Below, piece by piece: positions 34,860 through 45,587 of a stretch of DNA of 64,000 nt. The stretch's first letter is position 1. Every line of letters starts with the position of its first letter. Under the pieces are notes generated by a model. It was not told the origin of the DNA. It saw nothing but the letters and a program-made list of their open reading frames with translations, and did not search any database. Source of the DNA: Primula veris (lineage: Eukaryota; Streptophyta; Magnoliopsida; Ericales; Primulaceae); contig OY821750.1 in assembly GCA_963682055.1 (NCBI GenBank), positions 10,666,501 to 10,730,500 on the forward strand, given 5' to 3'. Both the position numbers and the translations under genes were made by a program.

Positions 34860-35160
34860 ACATATTTGGCAACAAATTCGTGCAACGAAAAAAGGATTTG
34901 TTGCTGAAGAGACAACTTTTCACAACAAAATTGGACTTCGTTGTTGAATAACATGCTTCTTGCAACAGAAGATATTTTGTTGTTGAATAGTGGACTACTA
35001 GCAACAAAATGCTATAAATGTTGCTGAAAATCTCTTCTATCTGCAACAAGTATAATATATAGTTGCTGAATCCAGAAATTTTCCGCAACGATACAAATAC
35101 GTTGCAGAATGAAGGACCTGCGTTGCAAATAATTGTTTTTGGCAAAAAATATTTTGCTGG
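34860..35160. repeat. Left subterminal repeats of the CACTA element
   Basis: About a dozen GCAACAAA, TTGTTGCTGAA or GTTGCTGAAT motifs at 20-35-base intervals. These are probable binding sites for the element's own TNPA-type protein, as known for En/Spm. Confidence 0.75.
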
Positions 35161-37921
35161 TAATTTTCTTTTAATTAATAATTTCTTTTTGACTACAAAA
35201 CTTAGACAATACCAATAGTTTTTAACATAAAAAAAAAAAATTATGAACGATTTTAAATAGAATTACACTTTTATGGATTTCATATAAATTCGATTTTTAT
35301 TACTTATTAATGGTGAGAAATTTAATGTGTGTTAAACATTTAAGAAAAGCCTACAATTTTGATTTTATTTCTTATAAACTCTGAGTAACCTTTTGACTGT
35401 CATATTGAACAACATTTTGATGCACAATTTATGTGTTCGCCTAAATGCATGATAAATGCATTTGTTACAAAATTATATATTAATAAGTGAATATTGTATG
35501 TTTTGAAATTAAAAGTTCTATTTATGTATAAAAGTTTCATCAACAACGATTTTTTTTTTGAAATTAAAAGGACTATTCCTATTTATGTATAAAAGTGTGC
35601 TAGATTTACACGTCTCAAAATAGAATTCTATTCCATTGGAGATTCAAGGACAATTGTTAATGAAGTTCGTTATGAGGCTTAAAATAATCATGTGTGGTAT
35701 TAATTAAAAAAGTACTCCCAATTAATTAGTAAGTCTACTTATCGGTTACAATTGGAGGACTTCAATTTGAGCCGAATCCATTGTCGTGCTTTTCATTTTT
35801 ATCTCCAAAATGAAAAATGATAAAATAAAAAAAATTGATAAAAAAACAACAACATGCGATGTATTTGCAGGGATACAAAGTCTATCCAGTTCATACCTTA
35901 TTATATATGTTCCAAGATTCCCTATAAAAATACAACATAGATGTATTAATTTTTTAAAATTAAGAAATGAGGCGCATCTAACCGTTAATGATCAATGTTC
36001 TTTGAACAATTATAATTATAACAACTATTTAACGATATATTAAAAATTGGGGGTTGAATACATCGGAGAGGTGTATAATTGCTCCCAATTTGATTAAAAA
36101 AATATTAAAATAAAAATAAGCAAAACGAATTAGAAAGGCTCTATATATATTCTTATTCTTTTGTTGCAAAGTATGTTTTCGGTTAAGTGGTTAGAGTTTG
36201 GGTGTTAGTGTCATAAATAAAAGAATTGCTTGTATATAAAAAAAATATAAACAACTCACTTAGCTAGTTATTAGTACAAAATCAGTATTATTATTAAGTT
36301 TAATTGTATTTCACTAGTATCATATGATTTTTTAGTTATTTATTGTATAAATATATTATTATATTTATTTTATATGTGTATGTATTGATGATTGACCAGT
36401 CTGATTCAATGAATCAAAACTTTACGAGATGAACACATTTTGCTCATGATCGTCTTTTCTTTTGTACCAAACGACTTATATATTTTGATTCATGTTCAAT
36501 TCATTAAAAAATTAAACGAATATGAACCGAACACATGACTTGAACACAAATTTTATCATGAACGGTTCAGAGCATTATCACTCAGCTTATGTTATATAGT
36601 TATTTTATCATTCATATTAATTTTTAAAGAAAAATAGGGAATAAGTTCAAATTAAAATTGGATTTTCAACACACATGTTTTTAGTCTCAAATAAGTTATA
36701 AAAGCTAAACATATCATTTGAATATTTTTAAGTATGAATATTTTTAAATTTGAAGCTAAAAATCTATTTTGGGAAATAACCCAATAAAATTTTCCTACCA
36801 TTTAATATACACGTCTCTATTAATTCCCTCAATTACTCTCACTCACTTTCTCTCTCTCTCTCCCTACCCCAATGATCTGCAACTAAAGCTCTTAAAGGTA
36901 TGTTCTTATTTTCTGTGTAACTACTAAATCTGGCAATAATCTGTAGTTATGGTAAATATTTGAATGAAAAGGAAATCCCTGCTAGTCTTAATTTATATGA
37001 GTACTGATCTGATTTAGTTTCTAATAAACTCTCTCCCTCTTCAATCTCTAGGTAAGATCAATTGAATCAGTCATCATTCAATAACCTTCTTACAACTATG
37101 TACCAGTTAATGATATTATTTCATTTAATTAAGTTATCTTTTGTGTTTGTATGTACTCAATCAGTGCTAGGGTTTTAAATTAGAAGCCCCAATTTTTTAT
37201 TGGACGAATTTTAGGGCACTAATTCATATGTACTATCATTTATATATATATATATATATATTAGATCCTTACCATATGAGAGTACCCTTGTTAAGATTGG
37301 GCTTATTTCTAGTTATTGCTTTTATTAGGCTTATTTATAATCCCAATAAGCTCAATTACCAGTTATTGCTTTTATTTAAGGCTTATTTCTCTTCAGATTT
37401 TAGCAAACCAGATAGCTTTGGCTAAAGAAAAAAGCTGAGTTTTTAGAAAGTAAAAGTGCTCAACTTTAAGCTGGTCTATTAAAGTGAGTGAAATTTATTG
37501 GAAAAAGGTATATAACAAAAAATAACCAATACTATATGTCTTTAACTTCAGCCAGGCAAGTCTTTGATGTGTCGTAAGGTGGATATATATATATATATTG
37601 GCTTGCTTTTTGAATGATTGAGGTCAGAATTTGTAGTATGATAGCTGCTCTTTATACAATCTGAGCAGATCTTTTCTTCGCGATTATGTAAGTTTTTCCG
37701 ACCTCTGTTATTTTTGCATACAACTTTTGTATTTTAATTATTGTTGCCAATTTTAACAACTTCCACTGCCTTTGATCTTTTAAGCCTTGTTTTGATTCTT
37801 GTTTGTGTTGCAATCTTTTGTTTTTGGATGATTACATTGATGATGTGAATCTTGACATTTTATACATTACTTATCATGGGAGTATGTATCATGTGTAAAC
37901 CATACATTTTTTTGCTTGAAG
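35161..37921. other. CACTA interior upstream of the TNPA-like exons
   Basis: About 2.8 kb with no supported coding exon. A CT-rich run (36835-36862) and a sequence CTTAAAGGTATGTTC (about 36890) resemble a 5' UTR with a splice donor, so the TNPA-like transcript may start near 36.8 kb. A TA microsatellite occurs at 37237-37262. Confidence 0.4.
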
Positions 37922-39924
37922 GACTGGTTTGATATAGAAGGTTATGGTACTAACGATCAAGTCGCTGAAATCATTAACGCTGAGTGCCAAAATTTATTTA
38001 GATTTTGGAAATCTAGAGCAAAACAGTACTATAACAAAATTGTAGCAGAAGGTAAAGATCCTAATGCCCATCGTTATCCATCCATGGATGAAGATAAATG
38101 GAAATTCATGATAACAAATGTCTGGAACACAGATAGTTTCAAGGTAAAGAATCCGATTACTAGAACACAGATGGTGTTGTAGTCTGTTACTTATTTTGTA
38201 ATTCTTTTCACATAAATGTTCAAAAATCAATCAAGTGAACCGTGAGCAGAGGACTTACAACCATGCCATGGGCCCACAATCTTTTGCTTCAAAGTTTTTT
38301 GAATTTACTGTTGAGGTGAGCTTTAAGTTGTAACAATTTGTTTCATAGTTGTTATAATTTTATGATACACAATAATTTTGCTTAAAGTTATTTGATCAAC
38401 TATTACTTCAAATACTCACTAATTGATTTCACCTTTCAAATTAACCAGGTAAGAAAAAAAGAAGAGCAACCCAAGTTTTTCGAATTTTATAAGTCAACTC
38501 ATACAAAAGGAAAGAAAAAAGAAGTCTGGATTGACGAACGTTGTGAAGAAGACTATGTAAGTATGTTTACATATATATCTTGCAAGTTTTTATGTTCAAA
38601 TCTTTTTAATTATTACAATTTTAGTTTGGTATATAGTTTTGTATACTGTTATAATTCGTATGGTGATATCGATGTTAGATTGCTTGTTTTAGCTTGTCTG
38701 CTTACACATGTTCGTTCAATAAGTTGTTATAGAATTGATTGTTTCGATGTTTAATAAGTATGTTGTTTATTAATTGTTTATGAATATTTGATTTACTGTC
38801 TAATATACTTATTTTGTAGAGGAAACATCTACAGATTCAATAGCTTCTCTTTTTTACTAACCAAATTGTCGTTTATCTAAGAGTTTGTTACTACATCCAA
38901 TTCCTTTTATGGACTCTGAAAGCATTATGTGCACTATTGCTGGGTAGAATTTGATTCTTAACTCCGTTTTAGTTAAAACTACTGATTCATATGTATGTAC
39001 TGTACACGTTTCGCTGTCTCGGTAGAATACTTTGAATGGTTTGAAATCTAGTGGATAATAGTATATGATATGTTAACAACTTACAACTATGAGCAAGTAA
39101 ACTGGTTTAACTGAAGGTTAATTTTCTGGCAGGAAATATTGAAAAAAGTGGGCTAGTTCAGCTTAATTTATAGCTTACCCAAATTTCAAACCAGTTATAA
39201 CAAATGTTGAGCTTGAAAGTTGCAAACAAACAAACCATAGTGATAGATTACCATACTGTTGTATTTTTGTTTTATTGACAGGGGCATAAACTTGTTGTGA
39301 GCTTTGACAATTTGTGTATCATCAGGATTTCTTGTGTATTCTGACTATAACTTGCTACAATATGATATTATAAGAACTTATACCAAGTTCTTGTGTTTTT
39401 TGTTATTATTTTGATATACATATTGATCTGGATGAACTACGATGATAACGTGAGTATAAGATGCGCTAAAACAACTTAGTACACGGCTACATGAACTATG
39501 CTTTTCTTTTATTGTTCTTGGTATTTTTTATTGCAGAAAGCACTAAAACAACTTGAGGATGAATCTTTTATAAATGAAGAAGAACTTTCACCCGCAGAAT
39601 TGTCTCAAAAAATATTTGGGAAAAAAAATTATCTTAAAGGACTTGACCTAACATGAAGCTGAAGAAAAAAAATTATTGCAAGCCGAATTCGATTCATAGC
39701 GGTGAGATGCAAGCTGAGTTGGAGACCCTTCGAAGTTTAAACAAATAAAATGAAGAAAAATTTGTTTCGCAAGATGCCATGAATAAGTTACTTCGAGTGC
39801 AAATCGAATCTCAAAACAAAAAAATCGAAGCCCTTCAAATTCGACATACAAGATTTGTAGATCTCATCTTATCAGGCGGTTCTTCGGTTGATCTGAATTT
39901 GATCCGGCAAATTGACTCCGATTG
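37922..39924 (+). pseudogene. TNPA/Transposase_24-like gene of the CACTA element, decayed
   Basis: Probable exons are 37922-38143 (DWFDIEGYG...RFWKSRAKQYYNK), about 38236-38315 (NREQRTYNHAMGPQSFASK), 38449-38556 (VRKKEEQPKFFEFYKSTHTK...VWIDERCEEDY) and 39537-39656 (KALKQLEDESF...). The order and motifs match the plant Ptta/En/Spm family (Pfam Transposase_24), the non-catalytic DNA-binding/regulatory protein of CACTA elements. Donors at 38144, 38316 and 38557 and the acceptors before 38449 and 39537 are good. The phase between exons 1 and 2 does not close, and a TGA at 39654-39656 is followed by a frame-broken coiled-coil tail up to 39924. I therefore call it a pseudogene; the start was not found. 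Confidence 0.7.
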
Positions 39925-40319
39925 AATGTATTTTTTTTCTATGAAAAACTTGTGATCATGTTGTTCAAATGGATTTAAAAATTCGTATTTGACAAAATTT
40001 GTCATTTTCTACTCTTTGTTTTCAGGATATCGATACATGATGCTATTTGACTTGATTAAGCATTTTCAAATTCGTCCTCAAGTTACATGTACTTCATCTC
40101 TATTGCAATCAGCTGCAGTTATAACTAGTGTTTTTCTTTCTTTTTATGTACGTTCTATGATCAAAGAATGTTCGTAGCGATTACTCTTGTAATATGTTAC
40201 ATTTTATTTTATTAAATGTTTATGATGAATATTTTAGTTATTGTGTGTTGAATGATTCTAGCAATTGAAACTTAATTTAATTTATAATATTTGTATTATA
40301 TATGAGTGAAATTGAATTA

Positions 40320-40745
40320 AAATTTTACAATTATTTTTTGCATTTTGCAACAAAAATTGATTATGAATTTGCAACAGTAGAGATTCAAATCAGCAACAAC
40401 CAATGTTGTATTTTGCAATGATTTTTTCTCATATTTGGCAACACTTTATTTCTCAAATGCAACAACTTAATTAAAAAATCAGCAACGGAATTTTATCCTT
40501 TAACAACGAAAAAATTGAAGGATTGACAACTTCTTATTTCCATTTGGCAACAATATTATTTCGAAATGGCAACACGTGTTTTTGTTGCAAAATAATTATT
40601 TTAAGCAACGATGCTTCAAGTTGTTGCCATAAACTTTCAGTAACGGGGCGTCCGCAACGGCATGACAACGACAATAATTTGTTGTCGATCTATTTTAACA
40701 ACAAAAAATGAACTTTAAGTAACGAAATATTTCATTGCCAAAGAC
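40320..40745. repeat. Right subterminal repeats of the CACTA element
   Basis: Frequent TTGCAACA, GGCAACA and GCAACAA motifs, mirror type to the left end. Confidence 0.75.
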
Positions 40746-40747
40746 GA

Positions 40748-40794
40748 AATATATGAACTTTTATTGAACTTACATATTATGAATTCCACACTAA
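40748..40794. repeat. Right copy of the 47-bp direct repeat flanking the CACTA element
   Basis: See 34799-34845. It lies where the element's right terminus should be. Confidence 0.9.
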
Positions 40795-42480
40795 TTATAA
40801 TGAGAAGAACTATTTCATGTTTTGTCTTTTCTCAATACAATAGCTAAAATTTGAGTAATTAAACAAATAATTTAACAAGTTGATTATCAACATGCTATGA
40901 TGCATTTTTTTTTTCCATTTTAAATTACAAAAATAGTATATAAAAGTTCACACTAAATTTTAGTAAAGTTTATCGTTTAAGATTTTACAATGTTTTACTG
41001 AATTATCCGAAACGTTTGCCCTAAAAAAAGGTAGGGTTTCTATTTTCCGAAATAGGTTGTTGAGGAACACATTTTCTAATTAAATTGGAGTTTCTTAATA
41101 ATAATGGTCTATAGTCATTTAAAATGCCCAAACCCTTAGGAAGAATAATATTAAAAGAACATATCCATCTACCTATATCAGATGTATTCATAAGTACATA
41201 TAATGCATATAAAACTTATATTATAGGATTGGTCCATTGGTAGTGTAGGATGAGAGCTATTTATTTAATCATATCAGTAACGGCTCCAAAGCAAAATTTT
41301 AAAAGTATAAAACTGTGCCCATAACAATTACAGGGGCCCATTTTTTTCTTTATATATGAAATTATTAATATATCTCTAATAAATAATAATATTTTATTTT
41401 ACTATTAATATACAACTCGCCACAAAAAAAATCTAAATTTTATTCCCAAATAAAGGAAAAAACACATAACAGTCTCGGTATCTCAAAAGTTATAACAAAG
41501 GTTCTTGATTTTCTATTGTACATGTAAATAAAGTATTTACATCACTACTTGTAGGTTAATTTTGATTTGATGAAATCAAAATAAGTAAAACAAAATTACT
41601 CTCCTCTGTAATTTTAATATATTTGAGGGTTTATTTGAATCTATTTTTGCTGCCCTAGTTTTTTTAGGTTAGTATATCTTAGTTTTTTTATGGGTGTGAA
41701 ATATAATTCAATTTAATGGTCAACAGAAACTATGAAAAAAAGATAAGTAAAAAAAGAGTTGACACGATTACATATATCTTATACTTTTTCGGTACGATTG
41801 ATAAATTTGATTTTTATTTTTTACGTAACGTATTTGAAATGCATCAGATACTTTTTCGGTACGGTTGATAAATTTGATTTTTATTTTTATTTTCATACGG
41901 TGCACTATAATTTAGTGTGTCAACCAATAGAATATTTTAGTTTTAATTTTAAATTAATTTAGGGTAGTAGTTATTTTGGGTTTATTAATAGGTATTAACC
42001 TTTTAGTGGTTGTCACACATTTACCGGGTTTACGGTAGTGTTATTCTAAAATAACATACCGTAATCGCATTGAGAACTTTTTTTTTAACTACTCGTGCTA
42101 CCGAGGAGTGTATGTAGGCAATTATACATAGTAATATTTCCATATTTTTTTGTTGAAACTTGGATGGAATTGCTTTTGATCGAATGGCCCCCAAAAAAAT
42201 AGGATAGGCTAACTTAAAAAAAACATGACAATAAAAATGGATCCGGTTTATTCATGATCCATTTATTCATATGGGCCTATGACTCATGATTTGCTGATAA
42301 TTTAGACAACTATTGGGGGTTTTCAATTAATATTTTAATTGAGTATATTTATTCTCAGTTTTGTTTATATGATTGATTCAGTAATTTATTATGATAATTT
42401 ATCAAGTGCGATTGTGCTGGATTATTTACTTAAAACATGGTAGGAAAAATAATAAATTATCAATTCGAGTGTTTCTTTTA
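40795..42480. other. AT-rich intergenic region, no gene seen
   Basis: Holds a small tandem duplication (about 41785-41900, with CTTTTTCGGTACGRTTGATA twice) and scattered AT-rich filler. No ORF with recognisable motifs. Confidence 0.5.
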
Positions 42481-42485
42481 ATATT

Positions 42486-42687
42486 TGTTGTAAGATAATT
42501 GGACTCTTGGGCTTATAATATATGGGCCCAAGTGGGCTTACAACCCTACCCCTCTATCTATATAAATAGGGCTAGGGGTCTTGTATTTGATCATCCATTC
42601 ATATTCCTTCATTAATAAAGATCATACTGTTCTCCCCTCTCTTTACTTCTGTCTCCCTATATACGTAGCTAATAGTGTATTACAACA
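42486..42687 (+). repeat. 5' LTR of the 42486 copia element
   Basis: 202 bp, TGTTGTAAG...TACAACA. It contains CTATATAAATAGGG (about 42556), a TATA box for the genomic transcript, and AATAAAG near 42617. Confidence 0.95.
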
Positions 42688-42699
42688 CGTTATCAGCAC
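42688..42699 (+). other. Primer-binding site matching a tRNA-Ile anticodon arm
   Basis: CGTTATCAGCAC directly follows the LTR. It is complementary to GTGCTGATAACG, the anticodon arm (about nt 29-40) of tRNA-Ile with inosine at position 34. The usual plant site TGGTATCAGAGC is absent. The same 12-mer is kept in the diverged 15398 element. Confidence 0.6.
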
Positions 42700-44365
42700 T
42701 GCTCTCGGAGATTGGAGTACGGATTCTGAGTTCAATAAACCTTGAGGTTTATCCGGATTTTTAATATTTTGCTATATCGACCTTCACCAACATACCGTGC
42801 GTAAGGTAATCGGATATAATTTTTTTGAACTGTACAAGTCAACATGTTTATATGTTATATGACTTTACTGCATGTTTGTATGATGCACGAATTGCATGAC
42901 ATGCTATGCCATTTGAAAAAATTGATTCTGGAATGATTGCATGACATGTTTGCATGTTCTGGAATTTACATACATAATAAAATTGATCCAGTAATCTAGA
43001 ATTGCATGTTTACTACTGTATTGCATGTTTGTATTGTATGTTACTACAATTCCAGTAATCTAGAATTACATGTGTTACTACTGTATTGCATGTTTGTATT
43101 GTATGTTACTACTGCGTATATTTAAAAAAAAAAAAAAAAGCTTATGCTACTAGTATAAACTAAAACGTATGTACTGATTTGTAATTCTCTGAAAGCTGTA
43201 AACTATTCTGTAAATTACTCAAGAACTAAACTGAAACTTGTCTGAAATTCTGGACTGTATATGTAATAATGCTGTAAATAGATATATAGTTTGCTGTAAT
43301 TACACGCATGGTCCTGTAGTATAATACTTATACGAAACAGTACATATGGTTGATAAGTTATAATATTTGGTAAATATACACACACATGCATATATTTTTT
43401 TTATTAAAAGGCAAGCGAATAAAAATTGCATGTTAATTGAATAAATTGATATGTTTCCATGTAAATTTAACCCCTTTGCATGTTAAAATATTTTTTTTAC
43501 CATATATAGAATTGATTGGTAATTAAAAATATATTACTTCCTTGCATGTTAAAACTACCATGTATAGAATTATTCATATGGCGCTAAACATAGATAATTG
43601 ATTGATATCTTGTTAGCATAATCATATCTTTTTTGATATTACTATATATATAAATATCACATATGCCAGTATATTATTAGATTAGATCTAATTGATTTGA
43701 TTAATATGTTAGAATCTTTATGAATTGATTGATAATCTTAAATAGATTTGATTTGATATGTTAGAATCTTTATAGATTGAATGATAATCTTAAATTGATT
43801 TGTTTATAACACCAAATCTACTGCATGATTAGATAGATTCTAAAATATATTTACTGCATGTTTATATATATGTGGTTAATCTAGATAGATATTATCTATG
43901 CTATTAATATTATTGCCATATATAAAATGCGAAAATCGTATATATTCACATTTAAGTTGGAAAAATTATGAATCTTCCCCAAATAGGCTCACTTATTTGG
44001 ATACGATGTCTAGGAAAGATAAAGGCGGAAGTCGTTCTCCTAATGAGGTCGGTTTTTAAGAGGCATTCGTGCCCACCCCCCTCACCGTCTTTCCTGGTCG
44101 TGTTCAAATAGAGCTACCGAAAGGGGTTGAGTAAATAATAATTTCCCCGAATGTGTCTATATAGATATGTATTCGCCGAATTGGTGTCTCAGTATCGACC
44201 TGTCGTTCGATCAAAGTGAACCACTTCACTTAAAAGCAAAACTTGTTTTTCGAACCTGTCGTTTCGAAATAAAGTTTGTGCTTATACAAACCATAAACAT
44301 ATAAACCCGTTGTTTTATATGATGACTAATCCAGTCTTTATTTTCTTTTCTCCTGTTGTAGAAAA
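42700..44365 (+). other. Long 5' leader of the 42486 element
   Basis: About 1.67 kb, AT-rich, with repeated TTGCATGTTTGTATTGTATG units (two copies near 43020-43105). The last 400 bases are conserved with the 15398 element at about 19600-20000. It ends TCTCCTGTTGTAG just before the gag ATG, an acceptor-like sequence that could mark a leader intron. Confidence 0.6.
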
Positions 44366-45361
44366 ATGTCAATCAAGCTTGACTTTCCAATTTTGGATGC
44401 TGCCGGCAAGAACTACTTGGATTGGAGTCAGGATATCCAAAACCATTTAGATGCCCAAGGCTTATTGGATGTCATATATGATGAGGAGGAGCGTGAAATG
44501 GAAGTAACGCGTGAAATGAGTGCTCGGGCGATGATTCTGTTTCGCCGCCACTTATCAATCGCCATGAAATCTGAGTTCATAGCGACCACCTCACCAAATA
44601 CATTGTGGGACTCTCTGAAAGAGCGTTTCGACCACCAAAAGACCATTTGGCTTCCTGAAGCCCGCCGTGATTGGCTGAATTTGCGATTTCAGGACTTCGA
44701 AAGCGTTGAAAAATATAACGCTGAAGTATGCAGAATTCGTGCTACTCTCCAATATTGTGGTGAAACACTCACCGACAGTGACTTATTGGAGAAAACGTAC
44801 ACCACATTTCCTAGTTCTGACATCTTGCTCCAAAAGCAATATCGTCAGTCTAAATTCACCAAATTTCCCGAGCTCATCACCCAGTTGTTATTGGACGAGA
44901 AGAATAGTCTCATTTTAATGATGAACAGTAATTCTCGTCCTGCTGGTTCAAATGCAATTCCAATGCCTGATGCTAATGCTGTTCGTGGACCTTGTCCACG
45001 AAATGGGAAACAAGAAAAGGTCCTGTCGTCCCGTCAGCCAAGGAATAGGGGTGAGCGTAATGCTCGTCCAGCCAAGCGAGGTTTGGACAATCATCCGAAC
45101 CGAGGACCTGTGGCTCCTCCTAGGCAGTCTCGTGGTGGTAGGAACAAATGGGCCAGTCGTCCCAAAGCAAGAGAATCGGCCGATATGCCAACTCTGTGCT
45201 ATAAATGTGGTGGAAATGGTCATATGCAAAGGACTTGTACGGCAACTCCCCAAGAAGTCGAAAACTACCACAAGGGTAGAAGGGTCGAAACCAACATGAT
45301 TGAAGCTAGTGCAAAAGAAACTCTTGAGACCCTTGACTTTGAGGCTCACATGGAAGAATAA
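44366..45361 (+). CDS. gag: gag of the 42486 copia element (331 aa)
   Basis: Capsid/nucleocapsid protein of an LTR retrotransposon. The ATG at 44366 follows AAAA and is the first in the frame. The N-terminal capsid domain (residues ~1-190) has the copia motifs NYLDWSQDIQNHLDA, LWDSLKERFDHQK, WLNLRFQDFESVEKYNAEV and LLEKTYTTFPSSDILLQKQYR. A basic Arg/Pro/Gly-rich stretch (~200-275) precedes one CCHC knuckle, CYKCGGNGHMQRTC (~279-292). It ends at TAA 45359-45361. Pol resumes in the same frame 226 bases later. The ORF is uninterrupted, so Gag could be made. Confidence 0.95.
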   Translation: MSIKLDFPILDAAGKNYLDWSQDIQNHLDAQGLLDVIYDEEEREMEVTREMSARAMILFRRHLSIAMKSEFIATTSPNTLWDSLKERFDHQKTIWLPEARRDWLNLRFQDFESVEKYNAEVCRIRATLQYCGETLTDSDLLEKTYTTFPSSDILLQKQYRQSKFTKFPELITQLLLDEKNSLILMMNSNSRPAGSNAIPMPDANAVRGPCPRNGKQEKVLSSRQPRNRGERNARPAKRGLDNHPNRGPVAPPRQSRGGRNKWASRPKARESADMPTLCYKCGGNGHMQRTCTATPQEVENYHKGRRVETNMIEASAKETLETLDFEAHMEE

Positions 45362-45587
45362 AGTTTTTTTTCTTCGTTTCTTTTAATAATTGAGCTGTTT
45401 TGCTCCTGGATTATGTTATTTCAATTCCATTTCGGATTATGTTTTTTCCTTTGGATATTGTTCATTTCTTTTGGATTATGGTTTGTTTTATGGATAATGT
45501 TTTGAACATTTCTCGTATAATTTAAAGTTATTTCATTGAGCAATTCCTTTTATTCGTGTGACCGACTTTAAATTATTTTACTTTTAG
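45276..45587 (+). other. Candidate intron or conserved spacer between gag and pol
   Basis: 45362-45587 carries repeated GGATTATGTTTTTT-type units and stop codons, and ends TTTTACTTTTAG, a good splice acceptor. A donor-like G|GTAGAA at 45275/45276 would give an intron of 312 nt that removes the gag stop and joins gag to protease in frame (...YHK-G-MYCG). The spacer and its acceptor are recognisable in the 15398 element (about 19270-19600, minus). The intron itself is a proposal; the spacer is observed. Confidence 0.45.

Larger units (their letters stand above)
34846..40747 (+). mobile_element. CACTA (En/Spm-type) element, 5902 bp, right terminus missing
   Basis: The left terminus CACTACAAGAAAATA is canonical. 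Subterminal zones (34860-35160 and about 40320-40745) are dense in GCAACAAA/TTGTTGC-type motifs in both orientations, as in CACTA elements. A TNPA-like multi-exon gene lies at 37922-39924; no TNPD-type transposase is seen. The right end should read TTTTCTTGTAGTG but stops at GCCAAAGACG, directly joined to a 47-bp repeat of the left flank. Without a right terminus the element is unlikely to be mobile. Confidence 0.85.

Noticed and set aside
34828..35145. 105-codon minus-strand frame
   Set aside because: Runs through the GCAACAAA-type subterminal repeats of the CACTA element; low-complexity sequence.
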